Origin: Variovorax boronicumulans NBRC 103145
Lineage (GTDB): Bacteria; Pseudomonadota; Gammaproteobacteria; Burkholderiales; Burkholderiaceae_C
Assembly: GCF_001591345.1 (NCBI RefSeq)
Contig: NZ_BCUS01000033.1
Coordinates: 1 to 57,137, forward strand
Reading direction: 5' to 3'
Length of the DNA stretch: 57,137 nt
Under the pieces are notes generated by a model. The model was not told the DNA's origin and did not search any database. It saw nothing but the letters and a program-made list of their open reading frames with translations. This document shows, piece by piece, positions 1-10,500 of the stretch (its first letter is position 1; each line of letters begins with the position of its first letter). The position numbers were made by a program, and so were the translations under genes.

Positions 1-309
1 GGCGGGCGGCACGCCGGCGCGCAGCAGTGCGCGCTCGGTGCCGGGGCCGGTGGCCCAGAAGCGGCAACCGGCGAGGGTGGAGGTGCCCCGGTGCTGGAAG
101 AAGTGGTCGACGGCGGTGGCGCTCACGAACATCAGCGCCGCGTAGTCCGCGAGCCGCGCCCACGCGGCACGCAGCGGTTCCACATCGAGCGCAGGCGCAA
201 TGGCGATCAGCGGCAGCGCCACGGCCTCGAGACCGGCCGACTGGAAATCGCGAACCCACGCGGCCGCTTCGTGCGCGGGCCGCGTGACGATGACAGGCCC
301 CGCGCGCAT
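1..309 (-). CDS. hemD: Uroporphyrinogen-III synthase (partial, C-terminus outside window)
   Basis: HemD closes and isomerises hydroxymethylbilane to uroporphyrinogen III, the step after HemC in haem and sirohaem synthesis; it is cytosolic. The minus strand reads from an ATG at 309 for 103 codons to the window edge without a stop. It starts MRAGPVIVTRPAHEAAAW, the typical HemD opening (a short beta strand followed by TRP), and later shows LMFVSATAVDHFF, matching the conserved FTS-N-V type block of the family. Only the N-terminal half is present. The ATG lies 19 bp after the hemC stop on the same strand, so the two genes are probably cotranscribed in the order hemC-hemD. The call rests on these motifs plus the neighbouring hemC. 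Confidence 0.85.
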   Translation of the reverse strand, partial: MRAGPVIVTRPAHEAAAWVRDFQSAGLEAVALPLIAIAPALDVEPLRAAWARLADYAALMFVSATAVDHFFQHRGTSTLAGCRFWATGPGTERALLRAGVPPA

Positions 310-328
310 CGCTCGGCGCCCACCGTGA

Positions 329-1234
329 TCAGTGGGCACCGGCGTCGCGCAGCAGCCCGGCGGCGTGCTGGCCGAGGGCATCGGCCCCCGCGAAGTCGCC
401 GGCCTCGGCCTGGGCGTGCACGCGCACCAGCGGCGCATCGCCTTCCGGGTCGCCCCAGGCGGCGTCGATGCGCAGCGTGCCGTCGGGCTGGCGGCGCGCA
501 TGGGCCGCGAGCGGCATGGAACAGCTGCCGCCCATCGCGCGGCTCACGGCGCGCTCGGCGGTGGTCGAGAGCCAGTCGCCCTTGTGGGCGAGCGGCGCCA
601 GCAGGTCGATGAGGTCCTGGCGGTCGGCGCGCACCTCGATGCCGAGGGCGCCCTGCCCTGCGGCGGGCAGCATGGTGTCGGGGTCGAAGGCGACGCGGAT
701 GCGGTCTTCGAGGCCCAGCCGCTTGAGCCCGGCCGCCGCCAGCACGATGGCGTCGTAGTGGCCTTCGTCGAGCTTGCGCAGGCGGGTGTCGAGGTTGCCG
801 CGCAGCGGTTCGATGCGCAGGTCGGGCCGCTGCGCGCGCAGCAGCACCACGCGGCGCAGGCTGGAGGTGCCGACCACCGCGCCCTGCGGCAGCTCGTCGA
901 GCGAGGCGTAGCGCGGCGACACCAGCGCGTCGCGCGGGTCTTCGCGCTCCAGCACGCAGGCCAGCGTGAAGCCCTCGGGCAGCTCCATCGGCACATCCTT
1001 GAGCGAATGCACGGCGATGTCGGCGCGCCCGTCTTCGAGCGCGGCTTCGAGTTCCTTGACGAAGAGGCCCTTGCCGCCGACCTTGCTCAGCGTGCGGTCC
1101 AGGATCTGGTCACCACGGGTCGTCATGCCCAGCAGGCTGACCGTGTGGCCTCGTTCTTGCAAAAGCGTTTGCACGTGTTCGGCCTGCCACAGGGCCAGCC
1201 GGCTTTCGCGCGTGGCGATCACGATGTTGCTCAA
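329..1234 (-). CDS. hemC: Porphobilinogen deaminase (hydroxymethylbilane synthase)
   Basis: HemC polymerises four porphobilinogens into hydroxymethylbilane in the cytosol. The start [14 protein letters not shown], the [18 protein letters not shown] block and the dipyrromethane-cofactor cysteine in [13 protein letters not shown] are all present, and the length of about 301 residues is normal. I place the start at TTG 1234 because GGGAG lies five bases upstream and the protein then begins [11 protein letters not shown], as in homologues; an in-frame TTG at 1246 would add four residues but has no such ribosome binding site. It is divergent from ppc, with about 100 bp between them, and is followed by hemD. 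Confidence 0.95.
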   Translation of the reverse strand: MSNIVIATRESRLALWQAEHVQTLLQERGHTVSLLGMTTRGDQILDRTLSKVGGKGLFVKELEAALEDGRADIAVHSLKDVPMELPEGFTLACVLEREDPRDALVSPRYASLDELPQGAVVGTSSLRRVVLLRAQRPDLRIEPLRGNLDTRLRKLDEGHYDAIVLAAAGLKRLGLEDRIRVAFDPDTMLPAAGQGALGIEVRADRQDLIDLLAPLAHKGDWLSTTAERAVSRAMGGSCSMPLAAHARRQPDGTLRIDAAWGDPEGDAPLVRVHAQAEAGDFAGADALGQHAAGLLRDAGAH

Positions 1235-1340
1235 GATCGCTCCCAAAAAAGTACATGGTTTCTGACCTCTGGAATGCTAGCATGTTGCGCCGCAGCAACG
1301 GAGGCGGCGCGTCCATTCAAGTCCCCAGGAACAACATCGA

Positions 1341-4187
1341 ATGAAAGCCAGCAAGACTCCTGCATCTCCCGCCAAGCGCCGCCAGACCGAAGACCAGCCA
1401 TTGATCGACGACATCCGGCTGTTGGGCCGAATCCTCGGCGACGTGATCCGGGAGCAGGAGGGCGACGAAACCTACGCGCTGGTCGAGAAGATCCGCACCC
1501 TGTCGGTGTCGTTCCGACGCGACGCCGACCATGCCGCCGACCGCGCGCTGAAGAACCTGCTCAAGGGCCTGAGCGCCGCCGAAACGGTGCGCGTGATCCG
1601 CGCCTTCACCTACTTCAGCCACCTGGCCAACCTGGCCGAAGACCGCCACCAGATCCGCCGCCGCACCGAGGCCGAGCGCGAAGGCGTGCAGGCCGACGGC
1701 GACCTGCAGACCGCCCTGGCCCGCATCCGCAAGGCCGGCATCAAGCCCGACGAGATCGTCGCCTCGCTGGCCCACAGCTACGTGTCGCCCGTGCTCACGG
1801 CGCACCCGACCGAAGTGCAGCGCAAGAGCATCCTCGACGCCGAGCGCGCCATCGCCCTGCTGCTGACCACGCGCGACGAGATCAAGCTGCGCCAGAACGC
1901 CTATGCGGGCGGAAAAGACGCGCTCTCGCCCATCGAGCTGGCCGACAACGAAACCCAGGTGCGCATCCGCGTCACGCAGATCTGGCAGACGCGCATCCTG
2001 CGTTTCTCCAAGCTCACGGTGGCCGACGAGATCGAGAACGCGCTGAGCTACTACGAGGCCACCTTCCTGCGCGAAATCCCGCGCGTGTACGCCGACCTCG
2101 AGAAGGCGCTGGTGCAAGGCGGGCAGACGCCCTCGGTCGCGCCCTTCCTGCGCATGGGCCAGTGGATCGGCGGCGACCGCGACGGCAACCCCAACGTCAC
2201 GGCCGAAACGCTCGAGTACGCGCTGAGCCGCCAGTCGGAACTCGCGCTGCGCCACTACCTCACCGAGGTGCACTACCTGGGCGGCGAGCTGTCGCTGTCG
2301 GCCACGCTGGTCGACGTGTCGGTCGAGATGCAGGCACTGGCCGAGCGCTCGCCCGACACCAATGAGCACCGCAAGGACGAGCCCTACCGCCGCGCCCTCA
2401 CCGGCGTGTACGCGCGCCTGGCCGCCACGCTGCGCGAACTCAGCGGCGGCGAGGCCGCGCGCCATGCGGTCGCGCCGCAGAACCCGTATGCGAACGCCGA
2501 AGAATTCCTGGCCGAGCTGCGCACCATCGAAGAGTCGCTGGTCGAGAAGCACGGCACCGTGCTCGCGGCGCCGCGCCTGCGCCCGCTGATCCGCGCGGTG
2601 GAGGTGTTCGGCTTCCACCTGGCCACGGTCGACCTGCGCCAAAGCTCCGACAAGCACGAGGCCGTGATCGCCGAGCTGCTGGCCACCGCGCGCATCGAGC
2701 CCTCGTATGCGTCGCTGGCCGAAGAGGCCAAGCAGACGCTGCTGCTCAAGCTGCTCGACGACGCGCGTCCGCTGCGCGTGCCCGACGCCGACTACTCGCC
2801 GCTCGCCCGAAGCGAACTGGCCATCTTCGCGGCCGCGCGCACCGCGCGTGCGCGCTACGGCGCGGCGGCCATTCGCCACTACATCATCAGCCACACCGAA
2901 ACGGTGAGCGACCTGCTCGAAGCGCTGCTGCTGCAGAAGGAAGTGGGCCTGCTGCGCGGCGCGATGGACAGCAACGCGACCTGCGACCTGATCGTGGTGC
3001 CGCTGTTCGAAACCATCGAAGACCTGCGCAATGCCGCGCCCATCGTGCGTGCCTTCTACGCGCTGCCGAACATCCAGGCGCTCATCGAGCGCTCGGGTGG
3101 CGAGCAGGACGTGATGCTCGGCTACAGCGACAGCAACAAGGACGGCGGCATCTTCACCAGCAACTGGGAGCTGTACCGCGCGGGCATCGCGCTGGTGTCG
3201 CTGTTCGACGAGCTGAACAAGAAGAAAAAGAACCCGATCCGCCTGCGCATGTTCCACGGCCGCGGCGGCACGGTGGGACGCGGCGGCGGCCCGAGCTACC
3301 AGGCCATCCTGGCGCAGCCGCCCGGCACGGTGCGCGGCCAGATCCGCCTCACCGAGCAGGGCGAAGTCATCGGCTCGAAGTACGCCAACCGGGAGATCGG
3401 CCGGCGCAACCTCGAGACGCTGGTGGCCGCCACGCTCGAAGCCACGCTGCTGCCGCAGGGCAAGTCGGCGCCGGCGAACTTCCTCTCGGCCGCGGGCGAA
3501 CTTTCGACTGCCAGCATGGCCGCGTACCGCAAGCTAGTGTACGAGACCCCGGGCTTCGGCGACTACTTCTTCGGCTCCACGCCGATCCGCGAGATCGCCG
3601 AGCTCAACATCGGCTCGCGCCCCGCCTCGCGCAACCCGAGCCACAAGATCGACGACCTGCGCGCCGTGCCGTGGAGCTTCAGCTGGGGCCAGTGCCGCCT
3701 CACGCTGCCGGGCTGGTTCGGCTTCGGCTCGGGCGTGGAGCAGTTCCTGGCCGCCGCCGGCACCGCCGCGGGCAAGAAGGAGCGCCAGGCGCTGCTGCAG
3801 CGCATGTACGTGCAGTGGCCGTTCTTTCGCACGCTGCTGTCGAACATGGACATGGTGCTGGCCAAGAGCGACCTCGCGCTGGCCTCGCGCTATGCCGAGC
3901 TGGTCACCGACCGCAAGCTGCGCCAGAAGGTGTTCTCGATGATCGAGGCCGAGTGGCAACGCACCTCGGATGCGCTCACGCTCATCACGGGCGCCAAGCA
4001 GCGGCTCGAGGGCAATGCCGAGATGCAGCGCTCGGTGCGCCACCGCTTCCCCTACATCGACCCGCTGCACCACCTGCAGGTCGAACTGATGCGGCGCTAC
4101 CGCGCGGGCGACGGCGGCGAGCGGCTGCAGCGCGGCATCCACATCTCGATCAACGGGGTGGCGGCGGGGCTGCGCAACACGGGCTGA
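1341..4187 (+). CDS. ppc: Phosphoenolpyruvate carboxylase
   Basis: Ppc adds bicarbonate to phosphoenolpyruvate to give oxaloacetate, refilling the TCA cycle; it is a cytosolic, Mg-dependent, allosteric enzyme. The 948-residue length is slightly above the usual 880-930 because of an N-terminal extension. The catalytic signatures are intact: [13 protein letters not shown] with the active-site histidine near residue 155, [10 protein letters not shown] near 595, [14 protein letters not shown] near 640, and the C-terminal end GLRNTG that contributes to the allosteric aspartate site. AGGA precedes the ATG. It has its own divergent promoter region shared with hemC, and a hairpin follows the stop. 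Identification is secure. Confidence 0.98.
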   Translation: MKASKTPASPAKRRQTEDQPLIDDIRLLGRILGDVIREQEGDETYALVEKIRTLSVSFRRDADHAADRALKNLLKGLSAAETVRVIRAFTYFSHLANLAEDRHQIRRRTEAEREGVQADGDLQTALARIRKAGIKPDEIVASLAHSYVSPVLTAHPTEVQRKSILDAERAIALLLTTRDEIKLRQNAYAGGKDALSPIELADNETQVRIRVTQIWQTRILRFSKLTVADEIENALSYYEATFLREIPRVYADLEKALVQGGQTPSVAPFLRMGQWIGGDRDGNPNVTAETLEYALSRQSELALRHYLTEVHYLGGELSLSATLVDVSVEMQALAERSPDTNEHRKDEPYRRALTGVYARLAATLRELSGGEAARHAVAPQNPYANAEEFLAELRTIEESLVEKHGTVLAAPRLRPLIRAVEVFGFHLATVDLRQSSDKHEAVIAELLATARIEPSYASLAEEAKQTLLLKLLDDARPLRVPDADYSPLARSELAIFAAARTARARYGAAAIRHYIISHTETVSDLLEALLLQKEVGLLRGAMDSNATCDLIVVPLFETIEDLRNAAPIVRAFYALPNIQALIERSGGEQDVMLGYSDSNKDGGIFTSNWELYRAGIALVSLFDELNKKKKNPIRLRMFHGRGGTVGRGGGPSYQAILAQPPGTVRGQIRLTEQGEVIGSKYANREIGRRNLETLVAATLEATLLPQGKSAPANFLSAAGELSTASMAAYRKLVYETPGFGDYFFGSTPIREIAELNIGSRPASRNPSHKIDDLRAVPWSFSWGQCRLTLPGWFGFGSGVEQFLAAAGTAAGKKERQALLQRMYVQWPFFRTLLSNMDMVLAKSDLALASRYAELVTDRKLRQKVFSMIEAEWQRTSDALTLITGAKQRLEGNAEMQRSVRHRFPYIDPLHHLQVELMRRYRAGDGGERLQRGIHISINGVAAGLRNTG

Positions 4188-4209
4188 CCTGCACACAGCC
4201 TCCATGAAC

Positions 4210-4232
4210 AAAGGGCGCCTTGTGCGCCCTTT
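4210..4232 (+). terminator. Hairpin after ppc
   Basis: Perfect 9-bp stem AAAGGGCGC / GCGCCCTTT with a five-base loop, 22 bp after the ppc stop. There is no long T tract after it, so it may be an inefficient intrinsic terminator or a 3'-end protecting hairpin. Confidence 0.65.
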
Positions 4233-4353
4233 CCTACGTGCGCTGTCGGCAATGAGGTACCTGTAAGGTCATTTAAAAGGGTACGGTCGGGACACGTTCA
4301 CAGTTCTCGCAATCGCGCGGCAGCTCGAAGTCGTTTCACAGGAGCCCGTTGCA

Positions 4354-4572
4354 ATGTCCGTCCCGCAGTCCCTTTCCCATTCTCAGATCGATTTCGTCGG
4401 CAGCGATTTCGAAGCCCTGGCTTCCCACATGCACCACTGTGCACGTGCCCACGGGCGATGGTTCTCGCTGCGAAGCCACATGCAACGTGTGCGCGCGCTC
4501 GCTGCGGGTCGCATTGTCACGATGGCCTGCGTGGCCGTGGTTCTGGGCATCGGCCTGTTCGCGGTCACTTGA
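4354..4572 (+). CDS. Small single-pass membrane protein upstream of the cyclic glucan synthase
   Basis: 72 residues, unrecognised. The start has a good ribosome binding site (CAGGAG about nine bases before the ATG). The N-terminal 50 residues are polar and rich in His and Arg; the last 20 (IVTMACVAVVLGIGLFAV region) form one predicted membrane helix ending at the C-terminus. Its TGA stop overlaps the TTG start of the glucan synthase as TTGA, which implies translational coupling. An accessory or regulatory partner of the synthase is a guess from position only. Confidence 0.7.
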   Translation: MSVPQSLSHSQIDFVGSDFEALASHMHHCARAHGRWFSLRSHMQRVRALAAGRIVTMACVAVVLGIGLFAVT

Positions 4573-7500
4573 GCGCCGCTGTCGTCGTCGACCGCCTCCA
4601 AGGGCTCAGTCACTACGCCCGGACCCTCCTGCTCGGTCCGAACGACCCGGTAGCCCTCCCGATCCGCGCCGAACTCTTCGGCGCCCAACGTTTCGAACAG
4701 CACGGCCACAGCCTGGCCCGTGCCCAGGTGGTGGAAGACGAGCACCACCGCGCGCGCGAAGGCGCGCCCTTCTTTCCGCGTGTCGACGAGAACCTCGAGT
4801 CGCTGCGCGCCGCCTTCGACTACATCGCTCTGATCTCGTCGAGCGGGCGCTATGTGTCGCCGGCGGCCGAATGGCTGCTCGACAACTTCCACCTCGTCGA
4901 GGCGCAGCTCCAGCAGATCCATGACGGCGTGCCGCGCAGCTACTACGCACGCCTGCCCAAGCTCGTCACGCCGCCGCTGGCGGGGCTGCCGCGCGTGTAC
5001 GGCATTGCGTGGGCCTATGTGGCGCACACCGACAGCGTGCTCAACAAGACGTTGTTCACCGCCTTCCTCAACGCGTATCAGGACATCGACGAGCTCATGC
5101 TCGGCGAGCTGTGGGCGCTGCCCACCACCCTGCGCGTGGTGCTGCTCGAAAACCTGCGCCGCGTGGCCGAGCGCATTGCCGAGAACAAGGTCGCGCGCGA
5201 GATCGCGCATGCCGCGTGGGACGCGGCGCCGCATCTCTCGGTGCAAGACCTCGACGTGCTCTACCGCGCACTGCAGAGCCACGGCCTGCAGGACAGCTAC
5301 CTCACGCAGCTGTGGCAGCGCCTGCCCGTCGAGCACGGCGACGACATGCCCGCGCTGGTGCGCTGGACCGAACAGCACTGCCCCAACGGCCCGGCGCTGA
5401 TCGGCGACGCGCAGAACGCGCAGGCCGCGGCCAACCTCACGGTCGGCAACATCATCACGACCTTGCGCATGATCGGCCAGGTCGAGTGGAGCGACCTCAT
5501 CGAACCGGTGAGCCGCTCGCTGCGCGTGCTGCGCGAACTGCCGAGCTTTGCGAACGAGAGCGAACTCACGCGCCAGCAGATCACGCATGCGATGGAGCAG
5601 GTGGCGCGCAGCACCGAACGGCCCGAGCGCGAAGTGGCGCAGGCCGTGGTCACGCTGGCATCGGGCGCGCCGGCCGACGAAGCCGGTGCCGAGACCGACC
5701 GCGCCGACGGCACTGCGGGCTATTACCTCTTCGGCCAGGGCCGGCCCGCGCTGATTGCGTCGCTGCAGGCGAACGCAACGGCGGGCCAGGCCACACGCAC
5801 CGCAAGCACGCGCCCCGCGCGCAGCCATCGCGGCTGGCGCCTGCCTGTCTACGTGGGCTCCGTCGCCCTCGGCACCGCGCTGCTGCTGGCGGCCGTGGTG
5901 CATGGCCTGCCGCACCGCGGCGACTGGACCACCGTCGCGGCGTTGCTGCTGCTCGCGTGGCCGCTGTCCGAAGCGCTGATTGCGCTGGCGCAACGCATCA
6001 TGGCGGAGTCGGTGCGCGTGCAGGCCCTGCCACGCCTCGATTTCGCGAACGGCATTCCCGAGCGGCACCGCGCGCTCGTCGTCATGCCCACGATGCTGGG
6101 TTCGACCGCGAACAACGCCAAACTCGCGCACCGGCTCGAACTGCACTGGCTCGCCAACCGCGAGGCGCACGCGCAGTTCGCACTGCTGACCGACTGGGCC
6201 GACGCTTCGCAAGCGGCGATGCCCGACGACGCGCCCTTGCTCGATGACGCCCAGCAACGCATCGCAGCGCTCAACGCCAAGTACCCGCCGGCCGAAGGCA
6301 CGGCGCCGCGCTTCCTGCTGCTGCACCGTCCGCGCAGCTGGAGCGAGACCGAGCAGCGCTGGATGGGCTGGGAACGCAAGCGCGGCAAGCTCGAAATGCT
6401 GATGCGCCTGCTGGCCAGCGGCGACGCCAGCGGCTTTCTGCCGCTCGCACCGGGCCAGCAGCTCGCGCCCGGCCGCACGCCCTATGTGCTCACGCTCGAC
6501 AGCGACACGGGCCTGCCGCCCGGCGCGCTGCGCGACCTCGTGTCCATTGCCGCGCATCCGCTGAACGCGCCCGAGATCGACATGCCGAGCCGGCGCGTGG
6601 TCGCAGGCTTCGGCATCCTGCAGCCACGCATCGTCACGCCGTTCCCGATGCGCAGCGAGCGCTCCTTCTTCCACTGGGTGTTCGCCGGGCAGTGCGGCCT
6701 CGACCCGTACGGCAGCGGCGCGTCCGACATCTACCAGGACGTGTTCGGCAGCGGCTCCTTCACCGGCAAGGGCTTGCTCAACGTGCGCGCGGTGCACGCC
6801 ACGCTGAACGACCGCCTGCCCGACAGCGCCGTGCTGAGCCACGACCTGCTCGAAGGCAGCGTCGCGCGCTGCGCGATGGTCAGCGATGTGGTGCTGGTCG
6901 AAGACCATCCGCACCATGCCGGGGTGGCCGCCTCGCGCGTGCACCGCTGGGTGCGCGGCGACTGGCAACTGCTGCCGCTGATGTGGCGCGCGCGCCGCTT
7001 CGGCATCGACGCGCTGGGCCTGTGGAAGATGAGCGACAACCTGCGCCGGTCGCTGGTGGTGCCGGCGTCTTTCGCGCTGCTGGTGCTGGTGATCTTCACG
7101 CAGGCCATGCCGCTGGGCTGGGCGCTGGCCGCCGTCGGTGCGGCGCTCACGCTGGGCCCGCTGCTGGGCGCGCTGGCCGGCCTGGTGCCGACACGCCGCG
7201 CCATCGAGCTGCGCCACTTCTTCGACGCGGGCGCGGTCGAGCTGCTGCGCGCCCTGGCCGGCGCGGCCTGGCAGTTCGTGCAGCTGGCGGCGCAGACGCG
7301 CCTGCTGCTCGACGCCGCCTTCCTCGCCACCTGGCGGCTGGTCGTGAGCCGCAGGCACCTGCTGCAGTGGACGACGGCCGACCAGGCGCAGGCGCAATCG
7401 AGCCAGCGCCTGAAGCCCTTCGTGCGCAGCGCGGCCCTCAGCAGCGCGGTGTGCCTGGTGCTGGCCGTGCTCGCCAACTGGAGCGCCTGGCCGGTGCTCG

Positions 7501-10500
7501 GCCCCCTGCTCTTCGTGCTGTGGTCGCTGGCGCCCATCGCGGCCTGGTGGGGCAGCCGTGTCGACGCACACGCCGAAGACCCGCTCGCGCCCACGCAACG
7601 CAGCTACCTCGAGACGCTGGCGCACGACACCTGGCGCTTCTTCGAGCACGTGGTCGGCCTGGACGACCACCACCTGCCGCCCGACAACCTGCAGCTCGAG
7701 CCGCAGCCGACCCTCGCGCACCGCACCTCGCCGACCAACATCGGCATGTACCTGCTGGCCACCTGCTGCGCGCGCGAGTTCGGCTGGATCGACACGGAAG
7801 CCCTGCTGGCGCGCCTCACGGCCACGCTCGACACCGTCGACCGCATGCACAAGCACAACGGCCACCTGTTCAACTGGTACGACACGCAGACGCTCAAGCC
7901 GCTGCCGCCCGACTATGTGTCCAGCGTGGACAGCGGCAACTTCGCGGGCCACCTCGTGGCCGTGGCACAGGCCTGCCGCGCCTTCGCGGCGGAAGAAAGC
8001 TGCCAGAGTCATGAAGCCCCCGCGCTGGAAGCACTGGCCCGACGCTGCGCCGCGCTGCACGACGGCATGGATTTCAGCGGCCTCTACGACGCCAAGCGCC
8101 ACCTGTTCCACATCGGCCTGCGCGTCGAAGAGAACGTGCTCGACGCCAGCTACTACGACCTGCTGGCCTCCGAGTCGCGCCTGTTGAGCTTCCTGGCGAT
8201 TGCCAAGGGCGACGTGCCGCGCCGCCACTGGATGGCGCTGGGCCGGCCGTTCCTGCTGGTGGGCTTCCAGCCCAGCCTGAAGTCGTGGTCGGGCTCGATG
8301 TTCGAGTACCTGATGCCGGCCCTCGTGATGACCGAGCCCACCGACGGCCTGCTGCAGGTGGCCAATGCCGCGGCCATCGCCGAGCAGCAGGCCTTCGGCC
8401 GTGCGCAGAACATGCCGTGGGGCGTGTCCGAGTCGGCCTACTTCGCGCAAGACCATTCGCTGGCGTACCAGTACTCGCCCTTCGGCGTACCGCGCCTGGC
8501 GCTGCGGCGCACGCCGCCGACCGACCGCGTGGTGGCGCCCTACGCGAGCCTGATGGCCGCACCGTTCGCGCCCGAAGCGGCGGTGTGCAACCTCGAGCTG
8601 CTCGAATCGCTCGGCGCGCGCGGCGAGTTCGGTTTTCACGACGCGATCGACTTCACCACCTCGCGCCAGGCCGAGGGCCAGGACTTCACCGTGGTGCGCA
8701 ACTTCATGGCGCACCACCAGGGCATGTCGCTGGTGGCGCTGTGCAACGTGCTGCGCGACGACGCGCCGCGCCGCTGGTTCGGCAGCGCCGCGCTGGTGCA
8801 GGCGCACGAGTCGCTGCTGCACGAGCGCACGCCGCGCCAGATCATCGGCAGCGCCGACCCGCGCACGCCACCCGAGCCCAGCCAGGCCGAGCTGGCGCCG
8901 CTGTTCCAGCCGCGCGTGGTCGATCCGACGGGGCCGGGCTTCCAGCCCACGCACCTGCTGTCGAACGGCCGCTACACGGTGGCGCTGCGGGCCAACGGCG
9001 CGGGCGTGAGCCGCTGGCGCGCGTTCAACGTGACACGCTGGCGCGACGATCCGCTGCGCGACAGCTACGGCACTTTCTTCTACGTGCGCGATATCGAAAG
9101 AGACGGAGGGCAAGCCGAGCTCACCTCGCTCACCGCCCTGCCCGCGCCCGGCGCCGACTGGCACTACCGCACCCGCTTCCTGGCCGACCAGGTGCAGTTC
9201 GATGCGACCGGCCCCGGGCTGCAGGTGCGCACCACGGTGCTCATCAGCCCCGAGGACGACACCGAGCTGCGCCACATCACGCTGCACAACTCGGGCGACG
9301 AAACGCGCACGCTCGAACTCATCTCGTACTTCGAGCCGGTGCTGTCGAACCCCAAGGCCGACGAGGCGCACCCGGCCTTTGCCAACCTGTTCGTCGAATC
9401 GCGCTGGGAGCCCACGTGGCGCGCGCTGCTGCTGTCGCGCAAGCCGCGCCTGCATGGCGATGCGGTGGTGGCCGCGGTGCACTTCGTGGCCTCGGTCGAT
9501 GCCCACGTGCTGTCGATCGACTGCATGACCGACCGGCGCGCCTTCATCGGCCGCAACCGCACGCTGGCCGACCCTGCGCTCGATGCGCAACCGCTCACGG
9601 CCCAGGGCAAGCAGGTGAACGGCCTGGACCCCATCGCCTGCTTGCGCGTGCGCCTGTCGATCGCGCCGGGCACCACCGCGCGCCTGAGCTTCGCCACCGC
9701 CGCCGACGAGAGCATCGAGGCGCTGATGCCCTGCATCGACCGCTACCTGCAGCCCATGCACGTGGAGCGCGCCACCCGCATGGCCGCCACGCTGGCGCAG
9801 GTGCGGCTGCGCGACCTGAGCATCGCGCCCGCGCAGAACCTGGCGCTGCAGGACCTGACGACCATCCTCACCTACACCACGCCGCGCGTGATGAGCGACC
9901 GCGGGCTGATCGACCTGCGCCAGATCTGGCGCTTCGGCATCTCGGGCGACAAGCCCATCGTGCTGGTCTACATCCACTCGATGAACGGCATGGGCCTGAT
10001 CAACACGCTGCTGCGCGCGCAGCCGTGGTGGGGTTTCGGCGGCGTGGCCTGCGACCTCGTGGTGCTCAACAGCGAACCGAACTCGTACCTCATGCCGCTG
10101 CAGCGCGAGATCGAGATGCTGCGCACGCGCGTCGCACAGCAGACGCAGAACAGCTTTCCGCGCAACGACACCGCCGGTTTCTACCTGCTGCGCGACCAGG
10201 ACGTGGTGCCGTCGGAAAAGGCCGCGCTCTCCAGCCTGGCGCGCGTGGTGTTCACGGCCGACGGCCGTGCGCTCGAAGTGCAGGTGGCGGCGTTGCACGA
10301 GGCACGCAGCCCGACGATCGCCGACGACAGCAGCGCGCCGGTGCAGCACCGCACGCCGCTGTTGACGCGGCAGGCCACCTCGTCGAATGTCACCGCAGCC
10401 ACCGGCGACTTCGACGCCGAGAGCGGCGAGTTCCGCTTCGAGGTCGGCCCCGACCGCCGCACGCCGCGCCCCTGGATCAACGTGATCGCCAACGCCACCT